From: JAYUHK01 sp043767025
Lineage (GTDB): Bacteria; Bacteroidota; Bacteroidia; Chitinophagales; Saprospiraceae
Direction: 5' to 3'
DNA length: 21,017 nucleotides
Assembly (NCBI GenBank): GCA_043767025.1
Contig: JAYUHK010000097.1
Location: 1-21,017 of the forward strand
Made by a program: the position numbers and the translations under genes. The notes under the pieces were generated by a model. It was not told the origin of the DNA. It did not search any database and saw nothing but the letters and a program-made list of their open reading frames with translations. Within the stretch, counting starts at the first letter, position 1, and each line of letters begins with the position of its first letter. This document shows, one piece after another, positions 7,532-14,094 of this stretch.

Positions 7532-8197
7532 TTTTTTTTTATTGATTGACGATGTAATTCAGAACACCGAGCAGCTTGGGGAGTTCCGAAATTGGGTAAA
7601 TTTCGTTGTCCAAATAAGCGATATTTTCTTCTAATTTTAAGAATTTCCAGTTGAAGCCGAGCGTCGTTGCGCCGTAGATTATTTTCTTTGTGCTGTTGTG
7701 GGTTTTATTAAAAATTTGCGCAGCATACATTTCGGCGATACATTGCGCTGTGCCATTGTCCAAGTTATCATTTTTAGCTTCTACGATACAAAAAATAGGA
7801 GCTTTTATCAGTGGAGAGTTTGGGTTTTGAGATAGGATAAAATCACAGAATCCCATCAGCCCCAAAGCCTTGTCAATGTTGAATTGATGACCCGAAAAAG
7901 TAGAAAAAGAACGGTTGTTGATTTCTTCTAATTCGTCTAAAATGGGCATAATTATTCGTTCCGATTTTGCTTTTTCGGTAGCAATGTCTTTTTCTAAAGC
8001 TCGTTGCAGAGCAGTAGTCAGCATTGTACTTGGTTCGATTGATTTAGATTGTTTTTGGAGCTGCAAATTTGTTTTTTTTGCAACGATGCCCAAATTTTCT
8101 ATGTCTTGGTAGGTAAATGCAGAATATGATTTTGGCATTTTTGTTTTTTTTATTGATTGACGATGTAATTCAGAACGCCGAGCAGTTTGGGGAGTTC
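7532..8197. repeat. 54-bp near-identical direct repeat at the 3' ends of two paralogues
   Basis: Bases 7533-7586 match 8144-8197 with only two differences (7566 A/8177 G and 7575 C/8186 T). The repeat covers the T-rich tract after each minus-strand gene and its last ~15 codons (LPKLLGVLNYIVNQ). The rest of the two genes is far more diverged. The features are the two copies, 611 bp apart, not the DNA between them. Confidence 0.9.
7539..8138 (-). CDS. PD-(D/E)XK-like protein of unknown function, paralogue A
   Basis: 199 residues. I do not recognise a named family. Seen directly: 'SERIIMPILDELE' (about 59-71), 'FSGHQFNIDKALGLMGFCDFIL' with D99, then 'APIFCIVEAKND' with E120 and K122. D...(21 residues)...ExK on adjacent predicted strands, after an upstream glutamate, is the pattern of a PD-(D/E)XK nuclease core, and 'VEAK' is a common form. 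After it come 'GTAQCIAEMYAAQIFN', a helix typical of such folds, and 'IYGATTLGFNWKFLKL'. There is no signal peptide or membrane segment, so it should be cytoplasmic. The start MPKSYSAF aligns with MPTSYSKF of the paralogue. It lies 11 bp after paralogue B in one transcript and converges on the oxidoreductase gene with a 20-bp gap. A DNA-related role is inference. Confidence 0.8.
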   Translation of the reverse strand: MPKSYSAFTYQDIENLGIVAKKTNLQLQKQSKSIEPSTMLTTALQRALEKDIATEKAKSERIIMPILDELEEINNRSFSTFSGHQFNIDKALGLMGFCDFILSQNPNSPLIKAPIFCIVEAKNDNLDNGTAQCIAEMYAAQIFNKTHNSTKKIIYGATTLGFNWKFLKLEENIAYLDNEIYPISELPKLLGVLNYIVNQ

Positions 8198-8749
8198 GTT
8201 GAGGTAATAAATTTTTTCATCTACAACTGCTTGCTTATCAATGAGTTGCAAAAATTTCCACTGCAAACCAAAAGTAACTGTACCGTAGATAGCAGGTAAC
8301 TCTGTATTGTTTTTTTGATTGAAAATTTGCGCAGCGTACATTTCGGCGATACATTGTGCAACGCCATTGTCCAAATTTTCGTTTTTAGACTCGGCGATAC
8401 AAAAAATCGGCGATTGAATGTCTAATGCTTTTGGGTCTTTTGAAAAAATAAAATCACAAAAACCCGTCAGTCCCAACGCCCTGTCAATATTGAATTGGTA
8501 GCCCGAAAAAATGGCAAGATGACCTCTATTGGTAGCTTCTAATTCTTCTAAAATGGGTGCGATAATTTTTTCAGATTTTGCCTTTTCAGAACCCATTCGG
8601 CTTCTTTGATTGCGCTCCAAAACAGCCAATAACAGTGCGGAAGGCTCTTTTTCAGCTATCTCAACGCCTTGAAACAACAAACCATATTTAGCATCAATTC
8701 CCAATGCTTTGATGTCTTCTAATTTGAATTTTGAATAAGAAGTTGGCAT
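8150..8749 (-). CDS. PD-(D/E)XK-like protein of unknown function, paralogue B
   Basis: 199 residues, exactly the length of paralogue A and aligned to it without net gaps; about half the residues agree by eye. The candidate catalytic residues sit at the same numbers: E60 ('SEKIIAPILEELE'), D99 ('GLTGFCDFIF'), E120 and K122 ('FCIAESKNEN'). The N-terminal ~50 residues and the segment near 140-185 differ most; the 85-100, 117-140 and 186-199 blocks are nearly the same. It is the promoter-proximal gene of the two-gene unit. The only -7-like sequence upstream on this strand (8886-8893) would need a leader of about 130 nt, so the promoter is unsure. Confidence 0.8.
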   Translation of the reverse strand: MPTSYSKFKLEDIKALGIDAKYGLLFQGVEIAEKEPSALLLAVLERNQRSRMGSEKAKSEKIIAPILEELEATNRGHLAIFSGYQFNIDRALGLTGFCDFIFSKDPKALDIQSPIFCIAESKNENLDNGVAQCIAEMYAAQIFNQKNNTELPAIYGTVTFGLQWKFLQLIDKQAVVDEKIYYLNELPKLLGVLNYIVNQ

Positions 8750-8789
8750 TTCGTTAAAATAGAATTAGTAGTTATAAGTTTTTAGTTTT

Positions 8790-8797
8790 TAATTTTG
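8790..8797 (+). promoter_or_regulatory. Possible -7 box (TAATTTTG) for the iron-sulfur membrane protein
   Basis: TAATTTTG fits TAnnTTTG and lies 107 nt before the ATG at 8904. No good -33 element was found. The long leader would contain the dyad at 8853-8874. Confidence 0.3.
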
Positions 8798-8852
8798 AGT
8801 CATCATAAACTATTGAAAATCAACGAATTATGTCGAATACTAAACGTCATCT

Positions 8853-8874
8853 ATTTAAGTGTAAGAACTTAAAT
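8853..8874. promoter_or_regulatory. Dyad ATTTAAGT-N6-ACTTAAAT, possible operator
   Basis: A perfect 8-bp inverted repeat with a 6-nt spacer, 29 bp before the start of the 8904 gene. It is not followed by a T-run, so it is not a terminator. It could be a repressor or activator site or a leader hairpin. It does not match the FNR consensus, and no regulator gene is nearby. Confidence 0.35.
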
Positions 8875-8903
8875 AAATTAAAATACAAAAATACGTCAAA
8901 ATA

Positions 8904-10295
8904 ATGAATATTCAAGCACACGCTTCGCTTTCGGTTGCCGAAAACCACAATCTACCGCTCTCTCAAAAACTGTCGCTCGCCGCCGTAGGTATCGGTTTTG
9001 TGTTGCAAATCGCCGCCGCTTTTGGCGCAAAACTGCCCAATGCAGCTTGGTTGCTCGCCCTTTCGCTGTGCCTCATCGCGCTCGGCACCGTCGCTTACGC
9101 CTACCAAATGTACCGCCGCCAGCCCGACGGCATCAAGAATAACGGACTTTGGCACAATAGTTTGACGGGGCGCGGCGTTCTGGCTTGGCTGTTGGGCATC
9201 GTGCTGACTGGATTTTATATACTCCTCTATTGGTATCCTGAATATTTGGGATTGGGCAAAAGCGGCGCAACTAATACCGGTTTGATTGCATTTTTCGACC
9301 CTTTGAGCTTCCTTCTGAAAGCAAAACCTGCCAGCGAATGGTTCGTTTATGGAGTGCTTTATACGCTGCTTATTTTGTCGCTCGGCGTAAAATTTATCTG
9401 GAAATACCGCCACAACCGCTACCAAATGTTTCGGACACTTTCGGTTATGTTTTTTCAGACCGCTTTCGCGTTTATGTTGCCCGAAATTTTGGCAAATTTC
9501 AATCTGCCTTTCAATGATTTTAAAAGCATCTGGCCCCTCAACTATTATTTTTTCTTCGATTGGCACATCAACGAAATGCTGCACAACGGAACTTTTGGAC
9601 TGTTCGTAATGTTTTGGGGTATATTTTCTTTTCTCGTCCTCGCGCCCGTTTTGACGTATTTTTACGGAAAAAGATGGTATTGCAGTTGGGTTTGCGGCTG
9701 CGGCGGATTGGCAGAAACGGTGGGCGATTCGTTCCGACACCTCTCCGACAAATCCCTAACTGCTTGGAAAATAGAGCGTTGGTTCATTCACAGCGTGTTG
9801 GTTTTTGTCACTTTGATGACTGGTATGGTGCTTTACACGCGCTTCACGGGACAAGCGCAATTTTTGTTTCTCAACAGCTACGAGTTGAGCAAATGGTACG
9901 GAATGTTTGTCGGCGCGGCATTTTCGGGCGTAGTAGGCGTAGGTTTTTATCCGATAATGGGAAGCCGTGTGTGGTGTCGTTTTGGCTGTCCGATGGCAGC
10001 CTATTTGGGAATTTTGCAAAAATATTTTTCTCGATTTCGCATCACCACCAACGGCGGGCAATGTATTTCCTGCGGCAACTGTTCCTCCGCTTGCGAAATG
10101 GGGATTGACGTAAAAGCGTATGCCCAAAAAGGGCAAGACATCGTGCGAGCGAGCTGCGTAGGCTGCGGTATTTGTTCGGCAGTCTGTCCGCGCGGCGTGC
10201 TGCGATTAGAAAACAGTGCGGTTGATATTTTTCAGAGAACCTCTCAAAACCGCACCATTCATATTTCTGAAACCGAAGTCCGCATATTGAACTAA
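8904..10295 (+). CDS. NapH/NosR-like polytopic membrane protein with two 4Fe-4S clusters
   Basis: 463 residues with about eight hydrophobic membrane segments (for example near residues 24-43, 49-67, 92-111, 146-166 and several after 180). NapH/NosR-type signatures are W258-Y-C260-x3-C264-G-C266 and W357-C358-x3-C362-P, the usual paired C-x3-C(P) motifs at the membrane face. Two ferredoxin-like motifs follow: C387-x2-C390-x2-C393-x3-C397 and C418-x2-C421-x2-C424-x3-C428-P. Conserved-looking histidines ('FFDWHINEMLHNG') precede a membrane helix. Proteins of this type pass electrons between the membrane quinone pool and a soluble partner; direction and partner are not shown. The FAD oxidoreductase at 6079 is the nearest candidate. 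The first ferredoxin motif ends 'CE', not 'CP'. Confidence 0.87.
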   Translation: MNIQAHASLSVAENHNLPLSQKLSLAAVGIGFVLQIAAAFGAKLPNAAWLLALSLCLIALGTVAYAYQMYRRQPDGIKNNGLWHNSLTGRGVLAWLLGIVLTGFYILLYWYPEYLGLGKSGATNTGLIAFFDPLSFLLKAKPASEWFVYGVLYTLLILSLGVKFIWKYRHNRYQMFRTLSVMFFQTAFAFMLPEILANFNLPFNDFKSIWPLNYYFFFDWHINEMLHNGTFGLFVMFWGIFSFLVLAPVLTYFYGKRWYCSWVCGCGGLAETVGDSFRHLSDKSLTAWKIERWFIHSVLVFVTLMTGMVLYTRFTGQAQFLFLNSYELSKWYGMFVGAAFSGVVGVGFYPIMGSRVWCRFGCPMAAYLGILQKYFSRFRITTNGGQCISCGNCSSACEMGIDVKAYAQKGQDIVRASCVGCGICSAVCPRGVLRLENSAVDIFQRTSQNRTIHISETEVRILN

Positions 10296-10320
10296 AATCG
10301 TAAGTATTTAAAAAAATAGT

Positions 10321-10328
10321 TATTTTTG
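10321..10328 (+). promoter_or_regulatory. Bacteroidota -7 box (TATTTTTG) for the Septu operon
   Basis: TATTTTTG fully matches TAnnTTTG and ends 16 nt before the ptuA start codon, predicting a very short leader. It falls after the stop at 10295, so the operon has its own promoter. The upstream -33 region is A-rich with no clear TTTG. Confidence 0.55.
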
Positions 10329-10344
10329 TAAATAAAATCGCAAC

Positions 10345-11622
10345 ATGAGAATCAAAAAATTTAAAATCGAAAATTTTCGTGGTTTTGAACAATTAGAACT
10401 TGAGTTTAGTAGCACATCGAATGTAGTGGTACTCATATCACAAAACGGTGGTGGCAAAACCAGTATTTTGGACGCTTTAAGATTGAGTTTAGGGCAAATA
10501 GTGTGTTTAATCGTCAAAAAAATAAATAATCAGTATGATAAAAATTTTGAAGATTTAATTACAAAAAAAGATATAAAAAGCGGCGCAGATCAGTATGTAG
10601 TCGAGGCTCTGATAGAAGAAACGCCCGAAAACCAGATTGTAACAAGAAATACGACAGAAACTTTGGAAAGTGAATTCCACGCTGTAAGCTCTGGCGGATT
10701 GCATAATACACTCAATAATGAAGACTCAAATATACCTATTATAGCTTTTTATAACAGTTCTTTGTATTCGCTTTCGGGTGCCAAACTTCCAGGATTCAAG
10801 TATAAACAGGAGCTGGCACTTTACAATAGCATGAATGCACCTTTCACCAAATTTATAGATTTTGTGACATGGTATATTTATGAAAAAAAAAATAGTGAAG
10901 TCCTAAAAACTCCAAGCAAAGCTATTCAGACTATCAATGATATTATGCTTCGCTTTTTAGATGAAGCAGACGAAAATCAGTTTGATAATTTGGGACTAAT
11001 CAAAAAAATGGATCCTCCAAATGATATTTTTGATATTGCAAAAGAAAATTTCAGTCTGTGTATCAATAAAAATGGTATTTTGCTTGATGTTGGGCAGCTT
11101 TCGGCTGGAGAAAAGCAAATGTTGATGTTAGTAATAGATATTGCGCGTCGCTTAATATTAGCTAATCCGAGTTTGGAAAATCCACTTCTCGGTACTGGTA
11201 TTGTGTTGATTGACGAAATAGAGCAACATTTACACCCTAAATGGCAGCGAAATATTATTCCAGCATTGACCCAAAATTTTCCGAATATTCAGTTTATTGT
11301 GACTACTCACTCGCCGCAAGTCGTAAGCCACATTCCAAGGGAGTGTGTTTTAATATTAGAAAATAATAGTTTGAGGGAAAATAATTTTTATAACGAAGGG
11401 CGCGACAATAATTTTATTTTGGAAGATATTTTTGGTTTATCAAGGTTTACTGCGGAATATGAAGCGAAATTAGACGAATTTTATAAGATGGTAGATGAAA
11501 GAAACGCAGAAAACGCCGAAATAATTCTGAATGAACTTGCAGAAAAATGGAGCGAATTTGATGCTGAAATCATTTTGGCAAAGCTATATTTTCAGGATTT
11601 ATTAAACGAAGTCGAAGCATGA
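10345..11622 (+). CDS. ptuA: Septu system ATPase PtuA (AAA/ABC-type)
   Basis: 425 residues. 'MRIKKFKIENFRGF' is the usual first strand of RecF/OLD-like ATPases. Walker A is ISQNGGGKTS (K38, T39). The ABC signature is LSAGEKQ (252-258). Walker B is IVLIDEIEQHLHP (D290, E291), and the switch histidine is H322 in 'VTTHSPQVVS'. In type I Septu, PtuA assembles into a multimer, binds and hydrolyses ATP and holds the PtuB nuclease, which is released or activated during phage infection. The partner gene follows with a 4-bp ATGA overlap, which makes the assignment firm. The DNA is unusually A+T-rich: 10501-10560 has 11 G+C of 60, against 35 of 60 in 9001-9060. This suggests transfer. No reverse transcriptase gene or retron RNA region is next to it, so it is not a retron-linked Septu. 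The first Walker A glycine is replaced by serine (S32). Confidence 0.9.
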   Translation: MRIKKFKIENFRGFEQLELEFSSTSNVVVLISQNGGGKTSILDALRLSLGQIVCLIVKKINNQYDKNFEDLITKKDIKSGADQYVVEALIEETPENQIVTRNTTETLESEFHAVSSGGLHNTLNNEDSNIPIIAFYNSSLYSLSGAKLPGFKYKQELALYNSMNAPFTKFIDFVTWYIYEKKNSEVLKTPSKAIQTINDIMLRFLDEADENQFDNLGLIKKMDPPNDIFDIAKENFSLCINKNGILLDVGQLSAGEKQMLMLVIDIARRLILANPSLENPLLGTGIVLIDEIEQHLHPKWQRNIIPALTQNFPNIQFIVTTHSPQVVSHIPRECVLILENNSLRENNFYNEGRDNNFILEDIFGLSRFTAEYEAKLDEFYKMVDERNAENAEIILNELAEKWSEFDAEIILAKLYFQDLLNEVEA

Positions 11623-12269
11623 AGTATATAGCGAAGGAACCGAAAAATGAACCTGAAACTTTGATTAAGTTTAAGAAAACACCTAATGCTTCCTACGCTG
11701 GCTTCGGGGATACTGGGCAGTTGCTAAAAAAAGCACTTTGCAAAGAGCAAGGTTATATTTGCTGCTACTGTATGCGTGAAATTTCGGAGCAGTCAATGTG
11801 CGTGGAACATTATATCCCACAAAACAGGCATAAAAATTCGCCGTATTCCAAAGAAATACATAAAGATAATGAGTTAAAATATCGAAATATGCTCGCTTCT
11901 TGCAACGATAAGATCTACTGTTGCTCAGAAAGGAGAGGAAATGAGCCGTTAAAAGTCAACCCTTTGGATAAAAATATAGAAGATTTAGTTTCTTTCGCAA
12001 ATAATGGACGTATTTCATACAAGGAATGGGTAAAAGGCGATATAGATACAGTATTAAAACTTAACGATAAAGGATTGATAGATATCAGGAAAAAGGTTTT
12101 GGCTTTAGTCCGAAAAAGTCTACCACAAGACAGTAAAGCATGGTCAGCCTCAGTGCTAAAAAAAGAACTTACAAAGTGGTCAACACTTGATAACAAAGGA
12201 AAATATCGCCCATTTTGTCGCATAGTAATCGATTATCTTGACGCAAAAATAAAGCAATTAGAAAAATAA
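11619..12269 (+). CDS. ptuB: Septu system HNH nuclease PtuB (TIGR02646-like)
   Basis: 216 residues; the start overlaps the ptuA stop (ATGA), as in translational coupling. The HNH/zinc pattern is 'YICCYCMREI' (C48, C49, C51), 'MCVEHYIPQ' with H64, 'KYRNMLASCNDK' with N90 and C95, and 'CCSERRGN'. These are the marks of the TIGR02646 family, the nuclease partner of PtuA. It is predicted to cut nucleic acid when the complex is triggered. No signal peptide, so cytoplasmic. The gene is A+T-rich like ptuA, and ends 23 bp before the Omp28-like gene with no terminator between, so some read-through is likely. Confidence 0.9.
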   Translation: MKYIAKEPKNEPETLIKFKKTPNASYAGFGDTGQLLKKALCKEQGYICCYCMREISEQSMCVEHYIPQNRHKNSPYSKEIHKDNELKYRNMLASCNDKIYCCSERRGNEPLKVNPLDKNIEDLVSFANNGRISYKEWVKGDIDTVLKLNDKGLIDIRKKVLALVRKSLPQDSKAWSASVLKKELTKWSTLDNKGKYRPFCRIVIDYLDAKIKQLEK

Positions 12270-12292
12270 AAAAATTTAAAAAAATTATATCA

Positions 12293-13285
12293 ATGAAAAA
12301 ATTACTTCTTATCTTGACATTCGCTGTCACAGCCAACACTTTTTTTGCACAAAATGTAAAAAGATATGTTCTTCTCGAACACTTTACAAACACGAATTGC
12401 AGCGTCTGTAAAAGTAAAAATCCTTCGCTTTACACGACCATTGCGCCCTACGCTGCCGATGTGCATCACGTTTCGTTTCACCCTTCTGTGCCATACAGTT
12501 CTTGCGTTTTGTATCAACAAAATCCCGTAGAAAACGATTCGAGAGCTAATTTTTATGGTGTAGATGGTACGCCTCGCGCCGTCCTCAATGGCGTTTCTGT
12601 CGCCGTAGGCTCGCTGCTTTTGCCACTCGCCACACTCCAACCTACGCTCAATCAAACGAGCCCAATCGAGGTAAAAGTGACAGAGAATGCTGGCACAAAT
12701 CGGACAGCAAACATAAAAATAAAAACAGTCGGAACTGCTCCAACCGCAAGCTACAAACTCTATGTTGCCGTAGTAGAAAAAGTCTTAAATCTGACGACAG
12801 GCAACGGCGAAACCGTCCACAACGATGTGTTTAGAAAGTTCCTGACCGTGGTTTCTGGTAATGCTGTTACGCTTCCTGCGCTTGGTTCGTCCGCTGATTT
12901 TTCTTTTCCTTACAGCTTACAAAGCGGCTGGAGTGCTGACCAAATTTATGTCCTCGCTTGGGTCCAACGAGTTGATAACAAGGAAGTTATGAACTCTGGA
13001 ACTCGCTTTGACGTTACCAACGCTGCAAAAGATATTACCGAAAATGAATCCGACGGCATACAAATTTTGCAAAATCCTGTGCGAAATGGAGAACTAAAAA
13101 TTACGGTAGGCGATTGGAATAAATTAGAGTTTTTTGACACAAACGGTAAGCTAATTCAACAAAATATTATTCAAGCCTTTGAAACAAAAGCTGTTGATAT
13201 TTCAAGTTTTCAGAGTGGAATTTTTTATGCAAAATTTAGCAAAAATGAAAAATATGTGACAAAAAAAATAATTGTCACGCAATAA
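12293..13285 (+). CDS. Omp28/thioredoxin-like secreted protein with T9SS sorting domain
   Basis: 330 residues with signal peptide MKKLLLILTFAVTANTFFAQ. The mature protein begins with a thioredoxin-like strand and active site, 'VLLEHFTNTNCSVCKSKNP' (C36-x2-C39), then 'FYGVDGTPRAVLNG', whose 'TPRAV' supplies the cis-proline region of thioredoxin folds. This architecture is that of Omp28-related outer membrane proteins. The C-terminal ~75 residues form a T9SS type A domain ('GIQILQNPVRNGELKI' to 'KKIIVTQ'). The expected role is thiol/disulfide chemistry or disulfide binding at the cell surface; activity is inferred. It begins a run of three exported proteins with short gaps (16 and 37 bp). Confidence 0.85.
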   Translation: MKKLLLILTFAVTANTFFAQNVKRYVLLEHFTNTNCSVCKSKNPSLYTTIAPYAADVHHVSFHPSVPYSSCVLYQQNPVENDSRANFYGVDGTPRAVLNGVSVAVGSLLLPLATLQPTLNQTSPIEVKVTENAGTNRTANIKIKTVGTAPTASYKLYVAVVEKVLNLTTGNGETVHNDVFRKFLTVVSGNAVTLPALGSSADFSFPYSLQSGWSADQIYVLAWVQRVDNKEVMNSGTRFDVTNAAKDITENESDGIQILQNPVRNGELKITVGDWNKLEFFDTNGKLIQQNIIQAFETKAVDISSFQSGIFYAKFSKNEKYVTKKIIVTQ

Positions 13286-13301
13286 CAAAATAATTTTTTT
13301 T

Positions 13302-14057
13302 ATGCCAAATAAATGTGGCTCAATATGTCTTTGCTTGGGGCTAATTTTTTTCTTTTTTCAAGAAAAATTAATAGCTCAAAACAGTTTAGAATCCGTTGCC
13401 GTCGTCGAGTTATTTACGTCGCAGGGTTGCTCAAGTTGTCCGCCAGCTGACCGACTTTTAGCTGAAACAATCGCCCAATCAAAAAAAAGTGGTCAAAAAG
13501 TTTATGCACTTTCTTTCCACGTAGATTACTGGAATCGTCTTGGTTGGGCGGATATTTTTAGTCAAAAAAAATTCACAGAGCGACAGTATTTTTACTCCGA
13601 AAAAATAAGCGGAAGTTCCGTTTATACGCCACAAATGGTCGTGAACGGAACCCAGCAGCTGGTAGGTTCGGATAAAAAAGAGCTGGACGCTGCACTCAAA
13701 AAGTCACTCAAAAATCCTGCAAGCGTAGAAATCAAAAATTTGAAAGCTACCTTCGGCAAAAACAAAAAAGCGACGATTCTCTACGAACTGAACGGTGACT
13801 TTTCGGACTGCGAAATCCATTTTGCCTTGCTTTCGTTGGAGGAAATTACAGCCGTAAAACGTGGCGAAAACGGTGGTAAAACGTTGAAAAACAGTCATGT
13901 AGTTCGTGAATTTATTACCCGAAAAGCAGAAAAAATGGGCAGCGTTGGATTTGACAATTCGACGGTGTCCGAACCTAAAAATACATCGGTAGTTGCTTAT
14001 GTCCAGCGTTTGAGCGATGCTCAAATAGTGGGCGCAGCTTCTTTTGATATGGAATAA
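13302..14057 (+). CDS. DUF1223 thioredoxin-like exported protein
   Basis: 251 residues from the ATG at 13302. A TTG at 13272 would overlap the previous gene and add ten polar residues before the signal, so it is less likely. The N-terminus (MPNKCGSICLCLGLIFFFF...LIAQ) is a signal peptide. The DUF1223 hallmark 'VVELFTSQGCSSCPPADRLLAE' follows, with C43-x2-C46. 'ALSFHVDYWNRLGW' and 'YTPQMVVNG' are also family motifs; the latter holds the cis-proline. The family has a thioredoxin fold of unknown substrate. Its position between an Omp28-like protein and a methionine sulfoxide reductase suggests a shared envelope redox function. Confidence 0.87.
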   Translation: MPNKCGSICLCLGLIFFFFQEKLIAQNSLESVAVVELFTSQGCSSCPPADRLLAETIAQSKKSGQKVYALSFHVDYWNRLGWADIFSQKKFTERQYFYSEKISGSSVYTPQMVVNGTQQLVGSDKKELDAALKKSLKNPASVEIKNLKATFGKNKKATILYELNGDFSDCEIHFALLSLEEITAVKRGENGGKTLKNSHVVREFITRKAEKMGSVGFDNSTVSEPKNTSVVAYVQRLSDAQIVGAASFDME

Positions 14058-14094
14058 AAATGTCACTCAAATCTAATTTTTAATTATTTTTTCA

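Noticed and set aside
8952..9740. 262-codon minus-strand reading frame inside the iron-sulfur gene
   Set aside because: It is opposite a clear membrane protein gene with conserved motifs, and its peptide shows no family pattern.
10296..10344. Retron or reverse-transcriptase link to the Septu genes
   Set aside because: Only 49 bp precede ptuA, with no reverse transcriptase gene and no msr/msd-like RNA fold nearby.
13272..13301. TTG start extending the DUF1223 gene into the Omp28-like gene
   Set aside because: The added residues are polar and would bury the signal peptide; the ATG at 13302 gives a normal one.
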